Assembly: GCF_000474215.1 (NCBI RefSeq) | Contig: NZ_BAUC01000025.1 | Span: 1 to 58,670, forward strand | Reading direction: 5' to 3' | Source: Edwardsiella hoshinae NBRC 105699 = ATCC 33379 | GTDB lineage: Bacteria; Pseudomonadota; Gammaproteobacteria; Enterobacterales; Enterobacteriaceae | Length of the DNA stretch: 58,670 nt | Shown: positions 21,078 to 30,820 of the stretch, piece by piece | Layout: each line of letters starts with the position of its first letter | How positions within the stretch are numbered: position 1 is the first letter of the stretch | Program-made: the position numbers and the translations under genes | The notes under the pieces: model-generated | Told to the model about the DNA's origin: nothing | Seen by the model: the letters and a program-made list of their open reading frames with translations, nothing else | The model's database searches: none

Positions 21078-22556
21078 TCATCCCGCCACGGCAATGCGCT
21101 TCATCGCCGTCATATAACCGCGCAGACGCTCTCCGACAATCTCGATGGGATGCTGGCGGATGGCCTGGTTGATGTCGCGCAGCGTGGCGTTATCCACCGC
21201 ACCGTTCGGTAACGCCTGGCCCAGATCACCGGCCTGTAGCGTCGCCATGACATGTTGGCGCAACAACGGAACCGCCGCGTTGGCGAACAGGTAGTTACCA
21301 TACTCGGCGGTATCGGAAATCACTACGTTCATCTCATACAACCGTTTACGGGCGATCGTGTTGGCGATCAGCGGCAGCTCATGCAGCGACTCATAATAAG
21401 CCGACTCGGCGACGATACCGGAGGCCACCATAGTTTCAAAAGCCAGTTCAACGCCCGCCTTGACCATCGCCACCAGCAACAGCCCTTGATCGAAGTAGCT
21501 CTGCTCGTCAATCTTGCCGCTGAACGGCGGCGCGTTCTCGAAGGCGCTCTTGCCGGTTTGTGCCCGCCAGGCCAGTAACTGAGCGTCCTCTTCAGCCCAG
21601 TCGGCCATCATGCCGCGGGAAAACTCACCGGAAAGGATATCATCCATATGCTTGGCAAACAGCGGCGCCATCAGCGCCTTGAGTTGTTCGGCCAGCGCAT
21701 AGGCGCGCAGTTTCGCCGGATTAGAGAGGCGATCCATCATCAGAGTAATCCCCCCCTGCTTCAGGGCCTCGGTAATGGTTTCCCAGCCAAACTGGATAAG
21801 CTTGCCGGCCCAGGCCGCATCGGCCCCGTCCGCTACCAGGCGCTCATAGCACAACAGCGAACCGGTTTGCAGCATGCCGCACAGGATGGTCTGTTCGCCC
21901 ATCAGATCAGACTTTACCTCCGCCACGAATGAGGACTCCAACACCCCGGCGCGATCCCCCCCGGTCGCCACTGCCCACGCCTTAGCGATCGCCATCCCTT
22001 CGCCGCGCGGATCGTTCTCCGGATGCACCGCAATCAGAGTCGGAACCCCAAAACCACGCTTATACTCCTCGCGCACCTCAGTGCCGGGACACTTGGGCGC
22101 GACCATCACTACGGTGATGTCTGGGCGGATCTGTTCTCCCACCTCAACGATGTTGAAACCGTGCGAATACCCCAGCGCTGCCCCCTGCTTCATCAGCGGT
22201 TGCACCGCCCGCACCACGGCGGAGTGCTGCTTATCCGGAGTCAGGTTAATCACTAAATCAGCCTGCGGGATCAACGTCTGATAGTCGCCGACCGTAAAAC
22301 CATGTTCGCAGGCGCGGCGATAAGAATCGCGCCGCTCGGCGATCGCCTGATTACGCAAGGCATAGGCGACATCCAGACCTGAATCGCGCATGTTCAGCCC
22401 TTGGTTTAACCCTTGGGCGCCGCAGCCGACGATCACCACTTTCTTGCCGCGTAGCGCCGCGACACCATCGGCAAACTCCTCCCGCGCCATGAAGCGACAC
22501 TTACCCAGTTGCGCCAGCTGTTGACGCAGATTCAGTGTATTAAAATAGTTCGTCAT
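21078..22556 (-). CDS. ilvC: Ketol-acid reductoisomerase (class II)
   Basis: IlvC uses NADPH and Mg2+ to isomerise and reduce acetolactate or acetohydroxybutyrate, the second common step to valine and isoleucine. At 492 residues it is the long class II form of enterobacteria. The NADPH motif [10 protein letters not shown] is at 44-53; [15 protein letters not shown] and the duplicated knotted C-terminal domain ([21 protein letters not shown] region) follow. I start at the ATG at 22556 ([10 protein letters not shown]) preceded by AGGATGGAG; an ATG four codons upstream is less well placed. It is divergent from its activator ilvY. Confidence 0.97.
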   Translation of the reverse strand: MTNYFNTLNLRQQLAQLGKCRFMAREEFADGVAALRGKKVVIVGCGAQGLNQGLNMRDSGLDVAYALRNQAIAERRDSYRRACEHGFTVGDYQTLIPQADLVINLTPDKQHSAVVRAVQPLMKQGAALGYSHGFNIVEVGEQIRPDITVVMVAPKCPGTEVREEYKRGFGVPTLIAVHPENDPRGEGMAIAKAWAVATGGDRAGVLESSFVAEVKSDLMGEQTILCGMLQTGSLLCYERLVADGADAAWAGKLIQFGWETITEALKQGGITLMMDRLSNPAKLRAYALAEQLKALMAPLFAKHMDDILSGEFSRGMMADWAEEDAQLLAWRAQTGKSAFENAPPFSGKIDEQSYFDQGLLLVAMVKAGVELAFETMVASGIVAESAYYESLHELPLIANTIARKRLYEMNVVISDTAEYGNYLFANAAVPLLRQHVMATLQAGDLGQALPNGAVDNATLRDINQAIRQHPIEIVGERLRGYMTAMKRIAVAG

Positions 22557-22714
22557 GCGGCACTCCATCCTGTTCGGTGATGGCGCGTGCGTCCGGCGAT
22601 GCGCCGCGCGCGCCCTGATTGTGATGTTTCGAACCGTCCGCCACTTGCCCGACGGCGATATCTCATCATAGGCCAGGACGAACGTTGCTTAAATTGATAT
22701 ATTGAGAAGATGTT

Positions 22715-22731
22715 ATTGCGTTTTTTGCAAT
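22715..22731. promoter_or_regulatory. Candidate IlvY operator in the ilvY-ilvC gap
   Basis: ATTGC (22715-22719) and GCAAT (22727-22731) form an inverted repeat with a 7-nt spacer, the dyad size expected for a LysR-type site, 20 nt upstream of the ilvY start. In E. coli IlvY binds tandem operators in the same divergent gap and activates ilvC when acetolactate or acetohydroxybutyrate is present. Only this one clear dyad is visible here. The assignment is inferred from position and symmetry. Confidence 0.45.
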
Positions 22732-22750
22732 GAAATCGCCGAGGACGAGT

Positions 22751-23713
22751 ATGGATATCCGCGATCTCAAACTGTTTCTGCAACTGGCCGATAGCCGCCA
22801 CTTCGCCCGTACCGCCGCGGCAATGCACGTCAGCCCCTCGACACTGTCACGCCAGATACAGCGCCTGGAGGAGGAGCTGGGACAACCGCTGTTATTGCGC
22901 GATAACCGTAATGTACGCCTGACCGCGGCCGGCGAGCAACTGCAAGACTTCGCCCGCCAGACCCTATTGCATTACCGCCAACTGCGCAGTGGCCTCGACA
23001 GCCAGGGCCTGGCGCTAAACGGTGAGCTGCACCTATTCTGCTCGGTCACCGCCGCCTACAGCCATCTCCCACCGATCCTCGACCGCTTTCGCGCCCATCA
23101 CCCGCAGGTCGATATCCGCCTGACCACCGGTGATGCCGCCGACGCCGTCGATAAGGTACAAGGCGGCGCGGCGGATCTGGCTATCGCCGGGCGACCACAG
23201 ACACTTCCCAATAGCGTGGCCTTCTTCCCCATCGGCGAAATCCCGCTACGTCTCATCATGCCGGCGCTGCCATGCCCAGTACGCCGCCAGGCACAATGCG
23301 CCCGACCGGACTGGGCGCAGATTCCCTTCATCCTGCCGCAACATGGTCCGGCGCGACAGCGCATCGACCAATGGTTCCGGCGCCGACGTATCCACACCCC
23401 ACGCATCTACGCGACAGTGGCTGGTCATGAGGCCATCGTCTCAATGGTAGCCTTAGGCTGCGGCATCGCTCTGCTACCCGACGTGGTGATCGATAACAGC
23501 CCGGAGAGCATACGGGCGCGCATCATCACGCTGGATAATAGCGTCGCCATCGATCCCTTCGAGCTCGGCGTCTGTGTGCAACACAAACGCCTACGCGAAC
23601 CACCGATCGCCGCTTTCTGGTCACTGCTGGCCGACACGGCCGCCTCCTGCATCACGACGCCCCGTGGCGTAACACCGTCTACCCTTGCAAGAAAAAGCGA
23701 AAGGCTGGATTAG
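22751..23713 (+). CDS. ilvY: LysR-type activator of ilvC, IlvY
   Basis: IlvY senses the IlvC substrates and activates ilvC while repressing itself. The winged helix-turn-helix is at residues 1-60 (MDIRDLKLFLQLADSRHFART, then VSPSTLSRQIQRLEEELGQPLL); the effector domain includes FCSVTAAYSHLPPIL and LTTGDAADAVDK. The start at 22751 fits homologs; the frame is open seven codons further up. The protein is 320 residues against 297 in E. coli because of a C-terminal tail ([20 protein letters not shown]) whose coding region runs 35 nt into the end of ilvA on the other strand. Confidence 0.95.
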   Translation: MDIRDLKLFLQLADSRHFARTAAAMHVSPSTLSRQIQRLEEELGQPLLLRDNRNVRLTAAGEQLQDFARQTLLHYRQLRSGLDSQGLALNGELHLFCSVTAAYSHLPPILDRFRAHHPQVDIRLTTGDAADAVDKVQGGAADLAIAGRPQTLPNSVAFFPIGEIPLRLIMPALPCPVRRQAQCARPDWAQIPFILPQHGPARQRIDQWFRRRRIHTPRIYATVAGHEAIVSMVALGCGIALLPDVVIDNSPESIRARIITLDNSVAIDPFELGVCVQHKRLREPPIAAFWSLLADTAASCITTPRGVTPSTLARKSERLD

Positions 23714-25223
23714 CGCTCTCATCATGGCACTCATAACCCAGCTCCTTGAGACGTGCCTCGAAGTTGGCATCACTGTCCGGGCGCTCGAAGGCCGCCAATA
23801 CTCGGCCGAAGTCGGTACCGTGGCTACGATAGTGAAACAGCGAGATGTTCCAGTCAGTTCCTAGGGTTTGGAGAAACTTGAGCAGCGCGCCTGGCGCCTC
23901 GGGGAACTCGAAGCTGTAGAGCCGTTCCTGTAAAGGCTTACCCGGCCGACCGCCGACCATATAGCGCACATGCAGCTTGGCCATCTCATCATCGGAGAGA
24001 TCCACCACCTGGTAACCACCGCCGCGCAGTGAGGTCACGATCTCCTCACGCTCGCGTTGGCCGTTGGTCAAGCGCACCCCGACGAAGATGCAAGCTTGAT
24101 CGGCGTCGGCGTAACGGTAGTTAAATTCGGTCACCGAACGCCCGCCCAATAACTGGCAGAAGGCCAGGAAACTACCCTTACGCTCGGGGATGGTCACCGC
24201 CAACAGCGCCTCACGCTGCTCGCCTAACTCACAACGCTCGGAGACATAACGTAGGCCGTGGAAGTTCAGATTAGCGCCAGAAAGCACATGAGCCAGATGC
24301 TCGCCGCGGATCGCGTGACGCTGGACATACTGCTTCAACCCTGCCAACGCCAGCGCGCCGGAGGGCTCCGCCACCGCACGAACATCCTCGAATAGATCCT
24401 TCACGGCGGCACAAATTGCGTCGCTGTCCACCGTGATCACATCATCCAAATAGCGCTGACATAGGCGAAAGGTCTCATCCCCGATACGCTTCACCGCGAC
24501 CCCTTCAGCGAACAGGCCAACCCGATCCAACTCAACCGGTCGGCCAGCCTTTAACGCCGCACACAGGCAGGCGGAGTCTCGAGCCTCCACACCGATCACC
24601 TGCACCTGTGGCATCAGTTGTTTAATCAGTACTGCTACCCCGGCAGCCAGGCCTCCGCCTCCCACTGGCACAAAGATACGATCGAGATGAGCATTCTGCT
24701 GTAGCAGCTCCAATGCCAGCGTACCCTGACCGGCAATCACCGCTGGATGGTCGAAAGGAGGAATAAAGGTCAGTCCGCTTTCCTGCGCTAACCGCAAGGC
24801 ATGGGCCTTGGCCTCATCGAAATTGGCACCGTGCAGCAATACCCGGCCACCGAAGCCTCGCACCGCCTCGACCTTAATATCCGCCGTCGCGCGCGGCATG
24901 ACGATGGTGGCCGCCATCCCCAATTTGGCGGCCGACAGCGCCACCCCCTGAGCATGATTACCCGCCGAAGCGGTGATCACCCCACGCTCGCGCTGTGCCG
25001 CACTCAACCCGGCGATCATCGCGTAAGCACCACGTAACTTAAAACTATGTACTGGCTGGCGATCTTCGCGTTTTACCAGGATATGGTTGTCTAGGCGGGC
25101 AGAGAGTTTCTCCATCACCTGCAACGGCGTCACCTGTACCACCTCATATACCGGTGCGCGCAGTACCGCACGGAGGTATTCAGCGCCATCCGGTGCCGCG
25201 GAAAGCGGTTGTGTCTCGCTCAT
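23679..25223 (-). CDS. ilvA: Biosynthetic threonine deaminase
   Basis: IlvA converts threonine to 2-ketobutyrate and ammonia, the committed step to isoleucine, and is feedback-inhibited by isoleucine. The N-terminal PLP catalytic domain has K62 in SFKLRGAY and the phosphate-binding VGGGGLAAG. The C-terminal half carries two ACT-like regulatory subdomains (starting near [17 protein letters not shown] and [14 protein letters not shown]), as in the long allosteric form. It is 514 residues, last gene of ilvGMEDA, overlapping ilvD by 4 nt and convergent with ilvY. Confidence 0.97.
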   Translation of the reverse strand: MSETQPLSAAPDGAEYLRAVLRAPVYEVVQVTPLQVMEKLSARLDNHILVKREDRQPVHSFKLRGAYAMIAGLSAAQRERGVITASAGNHAQGVALSAAKLGMAATIVMPRATADIKVEAVRGFGGRVLLHGANFDEAKAHALRLAQESGLTFIPPFDHPAVIAGQGTLALELLQQNAHLDRIFVPVGGGGLAAGVAVLIKQLMPQVQVIGVEARDSACLCAALKAGRPVELDRVGLFAEGVAVKRIGDETFRLCQRYLDDVITVDSDAICAAVKDLFEDVRAVAEPSGALALAGLKQYVQRHAIRGEHLAHVLSGANLNFHGLRYVSERCELGEQREALLAVTIPERKGSFLAFCQLLGGRSVTEFNYRYADADQACIFVGVRLTNGQREREEIVTSLRGGGYQVVDLSDDEMAKLHVRYMVGGRPGKPLQERLYSFEFPEAPGALLKFLQTLGTDWNISLFHYRSHGTDFGRVLAAFERPDSDANFEARLKELGYECHDESANPAFRFFLQG

Positions 25224-27076
25224 CGGTCCCCTCCCAGTTTGCTTCTGTCGCGTACCGCACCGCGGTCGGCACTGGTCGCCAGGCTGGCATACGCTCGTAA
25301 GGCCAGGGATACGGGCCGCTGACGGCTCCGCGGCGTCCAGGCCCGGTCTCCACGCGCCAACTCCTGCTGACGTCGCTGCGCCAGTTCGCTTTCGGGGATC
25401 GCCAAACGGATATGGCGCGCCGGAATATCAATCTCAATCGGATCACCGTCGCAGACTAAGCCGATGGCGCCGCCGCTGGCCGCTTCTGGAGAGACATGGC
25501 CGATGGACAGCCCCGAAGTACCACCGGAGAAACGACCGTCGGTGATCAACGCACACTGTTTGCCTAATCCCATCGACTTCAGATAAGAGGTAGGGTAAAG
25601 CATCTCCTGCATCCCCGGTCCCCCCTTCGGGCCCTCATAGCGGATCACCACTACGTCGCCCGCCTGGATCTGGCCTGTCAAGATTGCTTCAACCGCCGCC
25701 TCCTGGCTCTCGAAGACCCGCGCGGGGCCACGAAAGATCAGGCTATCATCGTCGACCCCAGCGGTTTTAACGATGCAACCGTCCACGGCTAAATTACCCG
25801 CTAAGATCGCCAGGCCGCCATCTTGGCTATAGGCGAACTCACGTGTCCGAATACATCCGGCCTGACGATCACGATCTAACGTCTCCCAACGGCATGACTG
25901 CGCGAAGGGTTCGGTCGTCCGCAATCCGGCAGGCCCGGCACGATAAAGACGTTGTACCGCTTCATCGTCGCTGCGCATGATGTCATAACGCGCCAACGTC
26001 TCGACCAGATCCAGCCCTAACACATTGACGACGCCGCGATTCAAGAGCCCCGCACGCTCCAACTCCCCCAAGATCCCCATGACCCCGCCGGCACGATGGA
26101 CATCTTCCATGTGATAACGCTGAGTACTCGGCGCCACCTTGCACAGGTGTGGTACCTGGCGCGATAGGCGATCGATGTCGGCCAGGGTGAAGTCGACCTC
26201 GGCTTCTTGGGCCGCTGCCAGCAGATGCAACACGGTATTGGTTGAGCCGCCCATGGCAATATCCAGTGTCATAGCGTTCTCGAAGGCTGCCTTATTGGCG
26301 ATGTTACGTGGCAACACCGAGGCGTCATCTTGCTCGTAATAACGCTGTGTCAGTTCGACGATGCGTCGCCCGGCCTCCTCGAACAATGCCCGGCGATCGG
26401 CATGGGTTGCCAACAGCGAACCATTGCCTGGCAATGCCAACCCCAAAGCCTCCATCAAACAGTTCATCGAGTTGGCAGTGAACATCCCAGAGCAAGAGCC
26501 ACACGTCGGGCATGCGGCACGTTCAATCTGCGCGCTCTCTTCATCACTCACCTGCGGGTTAGCTCCCTGGATCATGGCATCGACCAGATCTAACTTGATC
26601 AGTTGATCGGAGAGACGCGTCTTGCCCGCCTCCATCGGCCCGCCAGAAACGAAGATCACCGGTATATTCAGACGCAACGCCGCCATCATCATACCCGGCG
26701 TGATCTTGTCGCAGTTAGAGATACAGACCATAGCGTCTGCACAATGGGCGTTAACCATGTACTCCACCGAGTCGGCGATCAACTCGCGTGAGGGGAGTGA
26801 ATAGAGCATGCCGCCATGCCCCATGGCGATGCCATCATCCACCGCGATAGTATTAAACTCCTTGGCCACACCGCCGGCGGCTGCGATCTGCGCGGCCACC
26901 AGCCGCCCCAGATCGCGCAGGTGTACATGACCTGGCACAAACTGAGTGAACGAGTTCACCACCGCGATAATCGGTTTACCGAAATCCTCGTCAGTCATTC
27001 CGGTTGCGCGCCACAGCGCGCGGGCACCCGCCATATTACGGCCATGGGTGGTCGTGGCGGAACGATACTTAGCCAT
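25220..27076 (-). CDS. ilvD: Dihydroxy-acid dehydratase
   Basis: IlvD dehydrates 2,3-dihydroxy acids to the 2-keto acids of valine and isoleucine and is an iron-sulfur enzyme. The 618-residue protein shows the cluster cysteines in [12 protein letters not shown] and [18 protein letters not shown], plus [13 protein letters not shown] and [23 protein letters not shown]. The start is the ATG at 27076 ([15 protein letters not shown]) with GGGAG upstream; a TTG two codons earlier is in frame but unlikely. It follows ilvE after 108 nt, the largest gap in the operon. Confidence 0.97.
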   Translation of the reverse strand: MAKYRSATTTHGRNMAGARALWRATGMTDEDFGKPIIAVVNSFTQFVPGHVHLRDLGRLVAAQIAAAGGVAKEFNTIAVDDGIAMGHGGMLYSLPSRELIADSVEYMVNAHCADAMVCISNCDKITPGMMMAALRLNIPVIFVSGGPMEAGKTRLSDQLIKLDLVDAMIQGANPQVSDEESAQIERAACPTCGSCSGMFTANSMNCLMEALGLALPGNGSLLATHADRRALFEEAGRRIVELTQRYYEQDDASVLPRNIANKAAFENAMTLDIAMGGSTNTVLHLLAAAQEAEVDFTLADIDRLSRQVPHLCKVAPSTQRYHMEDVHRAGGVMGILGELERAGLLNRGVVNVLGLDLVETLARYDIMRSDDEAVQRLYRAGPAGLRTTEPFAQSCRWETLDRDRQAGCIRTREFAYSQDGGLAILAGNLAVDGCIVKTAGVDDDSLIFRGPARVFESQEAAVEAILTGQIQAGDVVVIRYEGPKGGPGMQEMLYPTSYLKSMGLGKQCALITDGRFSGGTSGLSIGHVSPEAASGGAIGLVCDGDPIEIDIPARHIRLAIPESELAQRRQQELARGDRAWTPRSRQRPVSLALRAYASLATSADRGAVRDRSKLGGDR

Positions 27077-27097
27077 GTACAATTCACTCCCAGTGTC

Positions 27098-27114
27098 GCC
27101 CGCATCCGGCGGGC
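27098..27114. repeat. Small GC hairpin in the ilvE-ilvD gap
   Basis: GCCCGC and GCGGGC form a 6-bp stem with an ATCCG loop. On the minus strand it reads through GCCGGATGCGGGCG, which resembles the core of enterobacterial REP palindromes but lacks the rest of the element. It may stabilise the upstream mRNA or be a decayed REP; the evidence is weak. Confidence 0.3.
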
Positions 27115-27184
27115 AGAGGTCAATCCATGGGCGCGGACGACGCCGGCACCCTACCAGTCTATCTGGCCCGGCATCGTGCCGAGC

Positions 27185-28114
27185 TTAGGGATTTACTACA
27201 TCCAACCAACCGAAACGATCGTCGGTCTGACCGTTAAACAAGCCGAAGAAGGCCTGCTGTACCCGCTTGGTGATCGGGCCGCAACGCCCAATCCCGACCT
27301 GGATGCCGTCAACGCTACGTACCGGAGTGATCTCAGCCGCCGTTCCCGACATGAAGATCTCATCGGCCAGGTACAGCGCCTCGCGCGATAGCACCTGTTC
27401 CCGAACCTCCAGTCCCAATTCTTTCGCCAGGGTGATGATGGCGTCACGGGTGATCCCCGGTAAGGCGGCCGACGTAAACGGTGGAGTCAAGATCACCCCG
27501 TTTTTGACTATAAACAGATTCTCACCCGCGCCTTCAGACACGTAACCGTGGACATCCAGTGCAATCCCCTCTTGATAACCATGACGACGCGCCTCCGAGC
27601 CGACCAATAGCGAAGAGAGATAGTTACCGCCAGCCTTGGCGGCGGTCGGGATGGTATTCGGTGCTGCTCGGTGCCAAGAGGAAACCATGGCATCGATACC
27701 CTGATCCAACGCGGCTTCGCCCAGATAAGCGCCCCAAGGGAAAGCGGCGATGATGACATCGGTCTGGTAACCCGCTGGCGGATTCACCCCCATGCCGACA
27801 TCACCGATGAACACCAACGGACGGATATAAGCGCTGGTCAGTTGATTGCGGCGTACGGTCTCCCGGCAAGCAGCCATCAACGCATCGACGCTGTAGGCAA
27901 GCGGCATGCGATAGATACGCGCCGAGTCATGCAAGCGCTGCATATGTTCCCGGTGGCGGAAGATGGCCGGGCCGCGATGAGTGTCATAACAGCGCACCCC
28001 CTCAAAGACCGAGGTACCGTAATGCAGCGCATGAGACATCACGTGAACCCGGGCCTCACCCCAGGGCACCATCTCGCCGTTGAACCAGATGTAATCCGCT
28101 TTCTTGGTGGTCAT
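27185..28114 (-). CDS. ilvE: Branched-chain amino acid aminotransferase
   Basis: IlvE is the class IV PLP transaminase that makes valine, leucine and isoleucine from their keto acids. The 309-residue protein has the PLP lysine K160 in PTAAKAGGNYLSS, the HALHYGTSVFEGVRCY segment and the EIFMSGTAAEITPV motif. Length equals E. coli IlvE. It follows ilvM after 49 nt. Confidence 0.97.
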   Translation of the reverse strand: MTTKKADYIWFNGEMVPWGEARVHVMSHALHYGTSVFEGVRCYDTHRGPAIFRHREHMQRLHDSARIYRMPLAYSVDALMAACRETVRRNQLTSAYIRPLVFIGDVGMGVNPPAGYQTDVIIAAFPWGAYLGEAALDQGIDAMVSSWHRAAPNTIPTAAKAGGNYLSSLLVGSEARRHGYQEGIALDVHGYVSEGAGENLFIVKNGVILTPPFTSAALPGITRDAIITLAKELGLEVREQVLSREALYLADEIFMSGTAAEITPVRSVDGIQVGIGRCGPITKRVQQAFFGLFNGQTDDRFGWLDVVNP

Positions 28115-28163
28115 TGTGCTATTCCTTGTGGCGACCTGCGCCTAATGAGATAACGAGGACAAT

Positions 28164-28454
28164 TCAGCCTAACGCCTGACGACAGGGCATCATGGGTCGG
28201 GGAGCGAGGGCACGAACCTCAACCTGGGCCACATCCAGCAGTTTGCTCAACTGAGACGACAGCAGACTGACGGGACGGGCGCTGGCGACGGTCAGCTCGA
28301 TGTTGACACTGTCGCATTCACCGTCTTGCGCCATATGCATGGCACAGATCTCAAAACCGCGGTGACGTACCACACGCAGCACGCGCTCTAAGATCTCCGG
28401 ACGGCGACGAGCCTGGATCGCCAGGTAGTGTTGGGATGAGGGATTCTGCATCAT
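28164..28454 (-). CDS. ilvM: Acetolactate synthase II small subunit
   Basis: IlvM is the ACT-domain regulatory/stabilising subunit of acetohydroxyacid synthase II. At 96 residues it shows the [19 protein letters not shown] and [15 protein letters not shown] blocks. It is a few residues longer than the E. coli 87 because of an insertion after MMQ ([19 protein letters not shown]) and a different tail. Its ATG overlaps the ilvG stop (ATGA), so the two subunits are probably translationally coupled. An ATG one codon later is an alternative start. Confidence 0.94.
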   Translation of the reverse strand: MMQNPSSQHYLAIQARRRPEILERVLRVVRHRGFEICAMHMAQDGECDSVNIELTVASARPVSLLSSQLSKLLDVAQVEVRALAPRPMMPCRQALG

Positions 28455-30100
28455 GATACGCTCTCCAGCATGGATTCATTGCCAGCGCCCGGCGGCACCA
28501 GCGGCCAGACATTTTCGAATTCGTCGATGGCGACCTGTAACAGGTAGGGGCCCGGCGTGGTAAACAAAGCCTCCAAGGCATCCGCGACCTGCGCCTTGTG
28601 GCTGATACGCTGCCCGGGAATACCGAATGCCTGCGCCAGGGTAAGAAAATCAGGATTATCGGAGAGATCGGTTTCGCTGTAGCGAGCATCAAAGAACAGT
28701 TGCTGCCACTGGCGCACCATTCCCAGCCGCTGGTTGTCCAGCAAGACGATCTTCAGCGGCAGGCGCGCCCGCTTGATGGTACCCAGCTCCTGCACATTCA
28801 TCATGAACGAACCATCACCAGAGATGCAGATCACGCAATCGTCAGGACGCGCCATCTGCGCGCCAACCGCTGCCGGAATACCGAATCCCATGGTGCCGAG
28901 CCCACTAGAGGTGATGAAATCGTGGGGCTGGGCAAAACGCATATGTTGGGCGCTCCACATCTGGTGTTGCCCTACATCGGTGGTAACCACCGCCCGCGCC
29001 GGCTTGCGTTCAGAGAGCTGGCGTAGAAACAGGGGAGCATAGAGGGCTTCGCCCGGGTGATCGTAACGCCAGGCGTGTTGTGCTTTTAACTGGGCGATGT
29101 GTTGCTGCCAAGGAGCGATGGACAGCGGCATCGTCAATGCTGGCAACAGATGAGTCAACTCGCCGCATAGGGTCACATGCGCCTGACGCAACTTATTCAG
29201 CTCCGCCGGATCGATATCCAGATGGATCACCCGCGCCTGCGGCGCAAAAGCATTCAGACGCCCGGTGACACGATCGTCGAAGCGGGCACCGACGACCAAT
29301 AACAGATCGCTCTGCTGTACCGCCAAATTGGCCGCCTTACTCCCGTGCATGCCCAGCATCCCCAGATAGCCAGGATGTGCATCGTCTGCCGCCCCCAGCC
29401 CCTTCAGCGTTGCCGCCACCGGCAAGCCGCTGCACGCGACCAACTCCCGCAATGCTGGCACCGCACCGGCGATGCCAACACCGCCACCAACATATAACAC
29501 TGGACGCTGAGCGGTAGCCAACAGCGCCCGGGCTCGGGCTAAGTCTGCCGCCGGGCAGTCATGTGCGGCGACGTCAACGCTACGCAATGAGGCGGAGGGT
29601 TCGCCCTGCGCCAATTGAATATCCTTGGGAATGTCGATCAACACTGGGCCGGGACGCCCTTGGGTAGCAATGGCAAACGCCTGATCCATGATCGCCGGCA
29701 ACTCGGCCAGCGATGTCACCATAAAGCTATGTTTGGTACACGCCAACGATAATCCCAGCACGTCCATTTCCTGAAACGCATCGGTCCCGATCAAACCGGA
29801 AGCAACCTGACCGGTAATCGCCACCAACGGAACCGAATCCATCATAGCATCGGCCAAGCCAGTGATCAGGTTAGTCGCTCCCGGTCCAGAGGTCGCAATG
29901 CAAACGCCAACACGACCACTGGCGCGGGCATAGCCGATCGCCGCCATCACAGCGCCCTGCTCATGCCGACACAGTAGGTGCGCCACACCGCCGTCATACA
30001 ACGCATCGTATAACGGCATAATAGCGCCGCCTGGATAGCCGAATACCTGACTCACCCCTTGAGCACGTAACGCTTGTACTACCCACTGCGCTCCATTCAT
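28451..30100 (-). CDS. ilvG: Acetolactate synthase II large subunit (intact)
   Basis: IlvG with IlvM forms the valine-insensitive acetohydroxyacid synthase II, making acetolactate and acetohydroxybutyrate. The 549-residue thiamine-diphosphate enzyme has the catalytic glutamate E47 ([17 protein letters not shown]) and the ThDP motif beginning [15 protein letters not shown]. The reading frame is uninterrupted, unlike E. coli K-12, where a frameshift inactivates ilvG. Transcription is governed by the ilvL attenuator just upstream. Confidence 0.97.
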   Translation of the reverse strand: MNGAQWVVQALRAQGVSQVFGYPGGAIMPLYDALYDGGVAHLLCRHEQGAVMAAIGYARASGRVGVCIATSGPGATNLITGLADAMMDSVPLVAITGQVASGLIGTDAFQEMDVLGLSLACTKHSFMVTSLAELPAIMDQAFAIATQGRPGPVLIDIPKDIQLAQGEPSASLRSVDVAAHDCPAADLARARALLATAQRPVLYVGGGVGIAGAVPALRELVACSGLPVAATLKGLGAADDAHPGYLGMLGMHGSKAANLAVQQSDLLLVVGARFDDRVTGRLNAFAPQARVIHLDIDPAELNKLRQAHVTLCGELTHLLPALTMPLSIAPWQQHIAQLKAQHAWRYDHPGEALYAPLFLRQLSERKPARAVVTTDVGQHQMWSAQHMRFAQPHDFITSSGLGTMGFGIPAAVGAQMARPDDCVICISGDGSFMMNVQELGTIKRARLPLKIVLLDNQRLGMVRQWQQLFFDARYSETDLSDNPDFLTLAQAFGIPGQRISHKAQVADALEALFTTPGPYLLQVAIDEFENVWPLVPPGAGNESMLESVS

Positions 30101-30177
30101 GATTAACTCTCCGACATCGCCCTAAAATACAGAATTTTATTCTGATTACTGACTTCCCTGCCCGGCCGGTCGCAGCG

Positions 30178-30219
30178 AAAAAAAAGAGCCCCCGAACCGG
30201 ATGGTGCGGGGGCTCTTTT
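30178..30219 (-). terminator. ilvGMEDA attenuator terminator
   Basis: On the minus strand AAAGAGCCCCCG pairs with CGGGGGCTCTTT (12 bp) around a loop of about 12 nt and is followed by a T run, 19 nt after the ilvL stop codon. This is the classic position of the ilv attenuator: slow translation of Val, Ile or Leu codons in ilvL should favour an antiterminator and allow transcription into ilvG. Confidence 0.9.
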
Positions 30220-30237
30220 CTGACTCAGGCTTGATTA

Positions 30238-30336
30238 TTAAGCCTTTATTCGTCCAAGTGCAGCCCCGCACGGTGGGATAATAATCACCACCACGCTAAT
30301 CACGACTAGGCTAATCACTTGGACGAGTAGGCTCAT
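30238..30336 (-). CDS. ilvL: ilv operon leader peptide
   Basis: This 32-codon peptide, beginning MSLLVQVISLVVISVVV and ending IKA, matches the enterobacterial IlvL leader in length and in its C-terminal part (PPCGAALGR). It contains seven Val, six Ile and four Leu codons, so ribosome stalling reports charging of all three branched-chain tRNAs. It differs from E. coli at the N terminus, where an extra Val (V5) replaces Leu. The attenuator follows and a promoter lies about 45 nt upstream. Confidence 0.93.
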   Translation of the reverse strand: MSLLVQVISLVVISVVVIIIPPCGAALGRIKA

Positions 30337-30380
30337 AAATAGTGAAATCTGTTGTTTCGTTGCTCAGTGCTTAAAGAGTT

Positions 30381-30386
30381 ATCATA
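30381..30386 (-). promoter_or_regulatory. -10 box of the ilvL-GMEDA promoter
   Basis: On the minus strand TATGAT is followed by AACTCTTTAAGCA, closely resembling the start region of the E. coli ilvGp2 promoter as I recall it. A good -35 at 17 nt is not evident (AAGGTT is there; TTGTCA sits only 13 nt upstream), which also holds for that promoter. The strongly A/T-rich stretch at 30445-30480 could be the IHF and supercoiling-responsive upstream region known from E. coli. Confidence 0.55.
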
Positions 30387-30820
30387 GAAGTTCGCGCGCT
30401 GACAACCTTTTTTTGTACACCAATTGCACCACCCCTGGCGCAATATCGATAAAAACATTTATTTATCAATATGTTACAAATTAACTGTGCGCTGAATTTT
30501 TCTCCACCTGCGATGGAAGCACCGAACATGATAAGTTTCCTTTCAGTAGGATAGAGAGGTGATATCTCCATTGCTGTCACACCACGCTCCATGGCTCATG
30601 GTCTTTATTGTTTTCCTGATGCCGGCTTGTTGCATTGTTTTCGTTAACGTTGGCGAGGCGGGCGTGCCGCGTAAATCGGCAATGAGTTATTTTTAGTGTT
30701 GAATTGTGAAATGGCGTTACATATGCGCAACTTTCTTGCGTAACGCTACACAGCCTCGTTTGATAGTTACGCGCGACACCTGCACTTTACGCCATGATGG
30801 TGATGATAAGGAGGATCATC
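30387..30820. other. Divergent ilvL-yifB intergenic region
   Basis: This region of about 430 nt between the ilv promoter and yifB holds no gene I can support. It contains A/T-rich DNA at 30445-30480 that may bind IHF, and further A/T-rich patches near 30600-30720. The yifB ribosome-binding site AAGGAGG is at its right end (about 30808-30814). Short open frames on both strands here lack initiation signals and recognisable products. Confidence 0.5.

Noticed and set aside
27098-27114. A true REP/BIME element between ilvE and ilvD
   Set aside because: Only a 6-bp hairpin with partial REP-like wording is present, and no paired or repeated copy was found elsewhere in the window.
30371-30592. A 73-codon minus-strand frame upstream of ilvL
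   Set aside because: It runs across the ilv promoter and its A/T-rich upstream control region, and its product resembles nothing known.
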